19,721 nucleotides of DNA from Bacteroidales bacterium UBA3663. Lineage in GTDB: Bacteria; Bacteroidota; Bacteroidia; Bacteroidales; UBA3663. Below the pieces are notes generated by a model, which was not told where the DNA came from, ran no database searches, and saw only the letters and a list, made by a program, of their open reading frames with translations. The first letter of the stretch is position 1, and every line of letters begins with the position of its first letter. This document shows, piece by piece, positions 15,912 to 19,721 of the stretch. The stretch spans positions 1-19,721 of the forward strand of contig DFJU01000031.1 of the NCBI GenBank assembly GCA_002373755.1, written 5' to 3'. The position numbers were made by a program, and so were the translations under genes.

Positions 15912-16505
15912 TCACATCTTTGCTTCGACTATGGGTTGCGTCTCGACAACAGGTTCCGGTTCTACGGCCGGTTCAGCTTCGACAACGGGCGTTGCTTCAG
16001 TTTCTGCGACCTCGGATTCAACCTTAGGCAAAGTAAAGACCACTGGCAACGAACTCTGCACTCGAGCCAATTCGCCGCCGACGCGACCTGGCGTCCACTT
16101 CGGCATCTTGTGGATTACGCGCGCGCCCTCCTGCGCCAAAATCAACGCGAATTGCACTTTCAACTGCTTCTGACGGGCAACCGGTTCCTTGTTCAGACGT
16201 GCGTCTTCAAAATTTTCCAACTTGCAGTCGCGTGCAGAAATGTGAGAAACGGTGCCGTCCGGTTCAACGAAAAACTGCATTATGACGCGCCCCTCCACTC
16301 CGTATTTCTGCGCAAGTTTCGGGTATTTCAGATATTTGTCGAAATGAGCCTTAATTGCATCATCGCCGCCAGGAAATTGTGGCTGAACGGTGTCGTTCCG
16401 TGTAATATTGACAGTGGTTGTTGTGTCCGATACGACATCTTGGGCTTTGGCCGTCGCTCCCAAAATCAGGGCAGCCGACAGCATGACGATAATTGTTGCT
16501 TTCAT
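15912..16505 (-). CDS. Periplasmic TonB C-terminal-domain protein
   Basis: A 197-residue protein starting at the ATG complementary to 16503-16505, giving a cleavable-type signal peptide (MKATIIVMLSAALILGATAKA). The TonB C-terminal domain covers about 43-159: PQFPGGDDAIKAHF, YLKYPKLAQKYGVEGRVIMQFFVEPDGTV and WTPGRVGGELARV. Unlike true energy transducers, there is no long anchored proline-rich spacer before the domain. Instead a Val/Pro/Glu tail (161-197), with four hexapeptide units of the type PxVExx (173-196), follows it. It may bind TonB boxes or partner envelope proteins without transducing energy (inference). A loop with charged residues (94-118) interrupts the domain. It is not obviously part of the pectin locus. 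Confidence 0.88.
   Translation of the reverse strand: MKATIIVMLSAALILGATAKAQDVVSDTTTTVNITRNDTVQPQFPGGDDAIKAHFDKYLKYPKLAQKYGVEGRVIMQFFVEPDGTVSHISARDCKLENFEDARLNKEPVARQKQLKVQFALILAQEGARVIHKMPKWTPGRVGGELARVQSSLPVVFTLPKVESEVAETEATPVVEAEPAVEPEPVVETQPIVEAKM
15918..15989. repeat. 18-bp degenerate tandem repeat, four copies
   Basis: Four 18-base units (15918-15935, 15936-15953, 15954-15971, 15972-15989) encode the hexapeptides PVVEAE, PAVEPE, PVVETQ and PIVEAK at the end of the TonB-domain protein. Shared words such as TCGACAAC show at the DNA level. Slippage could change copy number between strains. Confidence 0.7.
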
Positions 16506-16640
16506 GTTGTTTGGGAATTTAAAAAATGGTTTGGTTTTAGATTTTTTGCTCGATGCACGCTCTCCACAAGCGCATCGTTGAAAAAAATTAAATGGCATCA
16601 ATTTGATGCGTTCTACATTTGGGCTTATTGTTTACAGCGG

Positions 16641-16670
16641 CAAATATACGAAAACAATTGTAAATGCAAA
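16641..16670 (-). promoter_or_regulatory. Promoter of the TonB-domain gene
   Basis: On the - strand TATATTTG (complement of 16641-16648) matches the -7 consensus, with an exact TTTG (complement of 16667-16670) 18 bases upstream, slightly short of the usual 19-21. It predicts a start near 16635 and a leader of about 130 bases. Confidence 0.55.
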
Positions 16671-16771
16671 ACTTCTGACGCATTTCTTTTGCTTCTGGCC
16701 GACGACAAAGTCATACAATGCCGTCAGAATGGCGCGAAATGCCCATCGACCGTCAAAATGACTTTTGCGGA

Positions 16772-16803
16772 TTTGTTTTTCTACGCGGAATCGACTAATT
16801 TTG
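16772..16803 (+). promoter_or_regulatory. Promoter of fbp (Bacteroidota type)
   Basis: TTTG at 16772-16775 and TAATTTTG at 16796-16803 are exact matches to the -33 and -7 elements, spaced by 20 bases. The transcript would begin near 16810, about 19 bases before the ATG at 16829. This is the best consensus promoter in the window. Confidence 0.75.
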
Positions 16804-16828
16804 CGCCCGAAAAACGCAGAAAATAGAT

Positions 16829-18808
16829 ATGTACACACCTACTCTGGAGGAGACACAAGCCGACCTCCGTTATCTGAAACTTCTTTCTGAAAAGTTCCCG
16901 ACCATACCATCGGCCGCAACCGAAGTCATCAACCTGGAGGCCATCCTGAGCCTGCCGAAGGGGACGGAACACTTCCTGTCGGACCTGCATGGCGAGGCCA
17001 ATGCCTTTGTGCACGTGCTCAAGAACGCATCGGGCGTCATCCGCCGCAAGGTCGATGACCAGTTCGGCAACTCGCTGACCGAGGACGAAAAGAGCGAACT
17101 TTGCAGCCTCATATACTATCCGGAAGAGAAATTGGCCAAAATCCAGCAGGAGGGGAAAGATGTGGCCTCGTGGCACAGCATAATGCTGCATCGCACAATC
17201 GAAATCGCCCGCGCCGTATCGTCGAAATACACACGTTCGAAGGTGCGCAAACAGCTGCCCAAGGAATTCGCCTACGTCATCGAGGAGCTGATGCACCAGG
17301 ACAAGATTGAGCCGGACAAGGAGGAATACTATAACGCCATCGTGCAGACCATCGTCGATACGAACCGCTCGGAGGAGTTCATCGTGGCCATCTGCAAGCT
17401 GATCCAGAGACTGGTCATCGACGTGTTGCACATCGTGGGCGACATCTTCGACCGTGGTCCAGGCGCTACGCGAATTCTCGACACGTTGCAGAACTATCAT
17501 GACTACGACATACAATGGGGCAACCACGACATCGAGTGGATGGGCGCAGCGGCAGGCAATCCGGCACTGATCGCATCAGTGCTGCGCATCTCGATCCGCT
17601 ACGCGAATGTCGAGACGCTCGAGGAGGGCTACTCCATCAACCTGCTGCCGCTTGCGACATTGGCCATCGAGACCTATGGCGACGACCCATGCACCATCTG
17701 GCAGACCAAGGATTTCGAGAACAATCCGCGCCTCACGCGCTCGGCCCAGCTCATGGCCAAGATGCACAAATGCATCTCCATCATCGAGTTCAAATTGGCC
17801 GGACAACTCATCAAGCGGCATCCCGAATGGCAGATGGACGACCGCCTGATGCTGCACCTCATCGACCTTGAAAGAGGCACAATCAACATCGACGGCAAGG
17901 AGTACGAACTTTTGGACAAAAACCTGCCAACCATCGACCCTGCCGACCCGTACAAGCTCTGCCCTGGCGAGGAACAGGTCATGCAGCAGCTGGAACACTC
18001 GTTCCGCTGTTCGGACAAACTGCAACGGCACTTGAACCTGCTCTACCAGCACGGATCGCTATTCCTTGTGCGCAACAACTGCCTGCTCTACCATGGTGCC
18101 ATCCCGCTGAATCCCGACGGCTCGTTCATGGAACTGCCGGTCGATGGCAAGGTCGTGAAGGGCCGCCAGCTGATGGAACGTGTGGACAGCGTCATCCGCC
18201 GCGCATATTTCGGCACTCGCAACAAGAAACGCCGCCAGGACGCGCTCGACTATATGCTCTACCTGTGGTGCGGGCCTGGTTCGCCGCTCTACAACAAGGA
18301 CAAGATGACAACGTTCGAGCGCTATTTCATCGCCAACGACGAACTCTACAAGGAACAGAAAGGCGCCTACTTCGAATTGGCAAACGAACGAGAAACGTGC
18401 CAACGCATACTACGCGAGTTCGGCCTCGACCCGGAAAAGAGCCGCATCATCAACGGACACGTACCCGTGCGCACGCTGAAAGGCGAGTCTCCGGTCAGGG
18501 CCAACGGACTTCGTCTCGTCATCGACGGAGGCTTCTCCAAGCCCTACCACGCCACGACGGGCATCGCCGGCTACACGCTCATCTACAACAGCCACGGACT
18601 GCAGCTCGTGCAGCACAACCAGTTCGACAGCGTTGACGAGGCTATCTCGTCGGGCTCAGACATCCATTCGCGCGTGCAGTTGGCCGAGTTCAAGGACCAC
18701 CGTATGCTGGTACGCGACACCGACCGCGGCCAAGAGCTCATCGAACAGGTCAACAACCTGCAGAAGCTGCTCCTCGCCTACCGCTCCGGCCTGCTGAAAG
18801 AGAAATAA
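16829..18808 (+). CDS. fbp: Class III fructose-1,6-bisphosphatase
   Basis: Hydrolyses fructose-1,6-bisphosphate to fructose-6-phosphate in gluconeogenesis, in the cytoplasm. The 659 residues match the long class III type (B. subtilis Fbp is about 670), unrelated to classes I and II. Metallophosphoesterase motifs are in order: SDLHGE (51-56), VGDIFDRGPG (203-212), WGNHDIEWMGAA (230-241) and INGHVPVR in the C-terminal third, which together hold two metal ions. The start ATG at 16829 follows a consensus promoter by a short leader. Gluconeogenesis fits growth on pectin sugars entering as pyruvate and lactaldehyde or dihydroxyacetone phosphate, but this gene is a general one. holB follows after 83 bp. 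Confidence 0.96.
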   Translation: MYTPTLEETQADLRYLKLLSEKFPTIPSAATEVINLEAILSLPKGTEHFLSDLHGEANAFVHVLKNASGVIRRKVDDQFGNSLTEDEKSELCSLIYYPEEKLAKIQQEGKDVASWHSIMLHRTIEIARAVSSKYTRSKVRKQLPKEFAYVIEELMHQDKIEPDKEEYYNAIVQTIVDTNRSEEFIVAICKLIQRLVIDVLHIVGDIFDRGPGATRILDTLQNYHDYDIQWGNHDIEWMGAAAGNPALIASVLRISIRYANVETLEEGYSINLLPLATLAIETYGDDPCTIWQTKDFENNPRLTRSAQLMAKMHKCISIIEFKLAGQLIKRHPEWQMDDRLMLHLIDLERGTINIDGKEYELLDKNLPTIDPADPYKLCPGEEQVMQQLEHSFRCSDKLQRHLNLLYQHGSLFLVRNNCLLYHGAIPLNPDGSFMELPVDGKVVKGRQLMERVDSVIRRAYFGTRNKKRRQDALDYMLYLWCGPGSPLYNKDKMTTFERYFIANDELYKEQKGAYFELANERETCQRILREFGLDPEKSRIINGHVPVRTLKGESPVRANGLRLVIDGGFSKPYHATTGIAGYTLIYNSHGLQLVQHNQFDSVDEAISSGSDIHSRVQLAEFKDHRMLVRDTDRGQELIEQVNNLQKLLLAYRSGLLKEK

Positions 18809-18824
18809 CCCTACAGCCGAAGGT

Positions 18825-18860
18825 CATTGGCCAACATAACGATTATCATTTCGGCCAATG
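18825..18860. repeat. Inverted repeat between fbp and holB
   Basis: CATTGGCC (18825-18832) and GGCCAATG (18853-18860) form an 8-bp stem with a 20-base loop, starting 16 bases after the fbp stop codon. There is no T-run, so it is not a standard terminator. It could be a processing or protein-binding site. Confidence 0.4.
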
Positions 18861-18891
18861 CACATCGACACACAAACAAAACAGATTCGCC

Positions 18892-19721
18892 ATGCAATTC
18901 AAAGACATCATCGGCCAAGATGCCGCCGTTGCCAAGCTGCGCGCTGCCATCGACCGCAACAAACTGCCGCACGCGCTGCTCATCACGGGGCCTGCGGGCA
19001 CTGCGGGATTGCCATTGGCCCACGCCGCCGCGCAATACATCATCTGCCAGCACAAGCACGACGGAGAACCCTGCGGCGAGTGTCCAGAGTGCATCCAGGC
19101 GCAGAAAATCGGCCATCCGGACCTGCATTGGGTCTTCCCTGTAGTCAACAAGAATACGGGCGACAAGGATCCATCCATCAGCGATGACTACCTGCCGTTG
19201 TGGCGCGAGGAATACACCTCAAATCCGAACCTGACACTGCCGCAGTGGGTGCGCGCCATGACATCGGCCAAAGAAAACAACAAGCAGGCACAGATTTTCG
19301 TGTCCGAGGCCAATGCCATAATCCACACGCTGAGCACCAAGCCCTACGAATCGGACTTCCGCGTGATGATCATCTGGCTGCCGGAACTGTTCAGCGAGAA
19401 GACGGCCAACAAGCTGCTGAAAATCATCGAAGAACCCTACGAAAAGACATTTTTCCTTCTGGTGAGCAATGAGCCGGACAACATCATAGGCACCATACAG
19501 AGCCGCGTGCAACGGCTGCAACTGGCACCGATTGACGGTCAAGGCAACTTTGTCCAGCCCGGCGTAAAGGTGCCCGACGAGGCCGACCGAGAGAAGTTCC
19601 TCGACCTCTTCATGCAGATGATGCGTCTGAGCTACGCGAGAAACCTACGCGGCATGAGGGAATGGAGCCAGACAATGGCAAAAATGAAACGCGAACAGGC
19701 GAAAAACTACCTGCAATATGC
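18892..19721 (+). CDS. holB: DNA polymerase III delta' subunit (HolB), 5' part, cut by window end
   Basis: An open frame runs from the ATG at 18892 to the window end with no stop (276 complete codons). It reads as the AAA+ clamp-loader delta' subunit, which helps load the sliding clamp on DNA. MQFKDIIGQDAAVAKLRAAI is the typical start, followed by HALLITGPAGTAGLPLA (27-43) at the P-loop position. Cysteines 52, 61, 64 and 67 form the zinc-binding module, and ANKLLKIIEEPYEKTFFLL plus IIGTIQSRVQRL are sensor-region motifs. The P-loop lacks the usual Gly-Lys-Ser/Thr, consistent with delta' subunits that do not hydrolyse ATP. A segment of about 50 residues after the zinc module is typical for Bacteroidota forms. 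The C-terminal collar domain lies beyond the window. Confidence 0.9.
   Translation, partial: MQFKDIIGQDAAVAKLRAAIDRNKLPHALLITGPAGTAGLPLAHAAAQYIICQHKHDGEPCGECPECIQAQKIGHPDLHWVFPVVNKNTGDKDPSISDDYLPLWREEYTSNPNLTLPQWVRAMTSAKENNKQAQIFVSEANAIIHTLSTKPYESDFRVMIIWLPELFSEKTANKLLKIIEEPYEKTFFLLVSNEPDNIIGTIQSRVQRLQLAPIDGQGNFVQPGVKVPDEADREKFLDLFMQMMRLSYARNLRGMREWSQTMAKMKREQAKNYLQY

Larger units (their letters stand above)
16506..16828. other. Divergent intergenic region between TonB-domain gene and fbp (323 bp)
   Basis: No gene is supported here. It holds opposed Bacteroidota promoters for the two flanking genes and a leader of about 130 bases for the TonB-domain gene. That leader contains four GATGC/GCATC words: CGATGC (16551-16556), CGCATCG (16571-16577), and the palindrome GCATCAA-T-TTGATGC (16595-16609). 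It is AT-rich compared with the flanking genes. Confidence 0.6.

Noticed and set aside
16614..16621. TACATTTG on the + strand as a second fbp promoter
   Set aside because: There is no TTTG-like element 18-21 bases upstream, and a perfect promoter lies much closer to fbp at 16772-16803.
15846..16826. A 326-codon + strand frame overlapping the TonB-domain gene and the intergenic region
   Set aside because: It starts inside a terminator hairpin, is antisense to a clear TonB domain, and runs through the fbp promoter. It resembles no protein I know.

Overview
The window reads as a chromosomal segment of an anaerobic Bacteroidota member, most likely order Bacteroidales (Bacteroides/Prevotella-like). 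This rests on the gene content: a parE end followed by coaD and an S41 protease, class III fructose-1,6-bisphosphatase, GH97, PL11, DUF2807 and BNR-4 families. It also rests on A-rich start regions without Shine-Dalgarno sequences and on promoters of the Bacteroidota type (TTTG, about 19-20 bases, TAnnTTTG). Coding density is high and the sequence is moderately GC-rich. I see no rRNA, tRNA, CRISPR array, insertion sequence or prophage gene.

Layout from left to right. (1) Housekeeping edge: the last codons of parE, then coaD (coenzyme A synthesis) and a periplasmic S41 C-terminal processing protease. (2) First pectin block on the + strand: a two-enzyme esterase (CE12-like SGNH acetylesterase plus CE8 pectin methylesterase), a GH105 unsaturated glycuronyl hydrolase, a small His-rich unknown protein, a GH97 glycosidase and a DUF2807 beta-solenoid protein. 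It ends at a hairpin facing the convergent regulator. (3) A divergent control region: an AraC-family regulator on the - strand and, on the + strand, a PL11 rhamnogalacturonan lyase with L-rhamnose mutarotase. Then come an SGNH esterase-GH29 fusion and a BNR-4 beta-propeller lipoprotein. A strong hairpin closes this block. (4) Right edge: a periplasmic TonB-domain protein on the - strand, a divergent promoter region, class III fbp, and the start of holB, cut by the window end.

Taken together, regions 2 and 3 look like a locus for rhamnogalacturonan I / pectin breakdown. Acetyl and methyl esters are removed by CE12/CE8 and possibly SGNH. PL11 cuts the backbone, GH105 removes the unsaturated uronic acid from the products, and RhaM handles released rhamnose. 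GH29, GH97 and perhaps the BNR-4 protein trim side-chain sugars. No SusC/SusD pair, hybrid two-component regulator or sugar transporter lies in this window, so uptake must be encoded elsewhere. The best regulatory evidence is in the 195-bp gap between the AraC gene and the PL11 gene: two oppositely oriented Bacteroidota promoters, with a direct repeat spaced 21 bp between them, as expected for AraC-type half-sites.

I did not find a clearly new defence or mobile system. The points most worth a second look are the AraC operator, the two fusion enzymes, the BNR-4 lipoprotein, the 69-residue His-rich protein, and the TonB-domain protein whose Pro/Glu repeat lies after the domain instead of before it.
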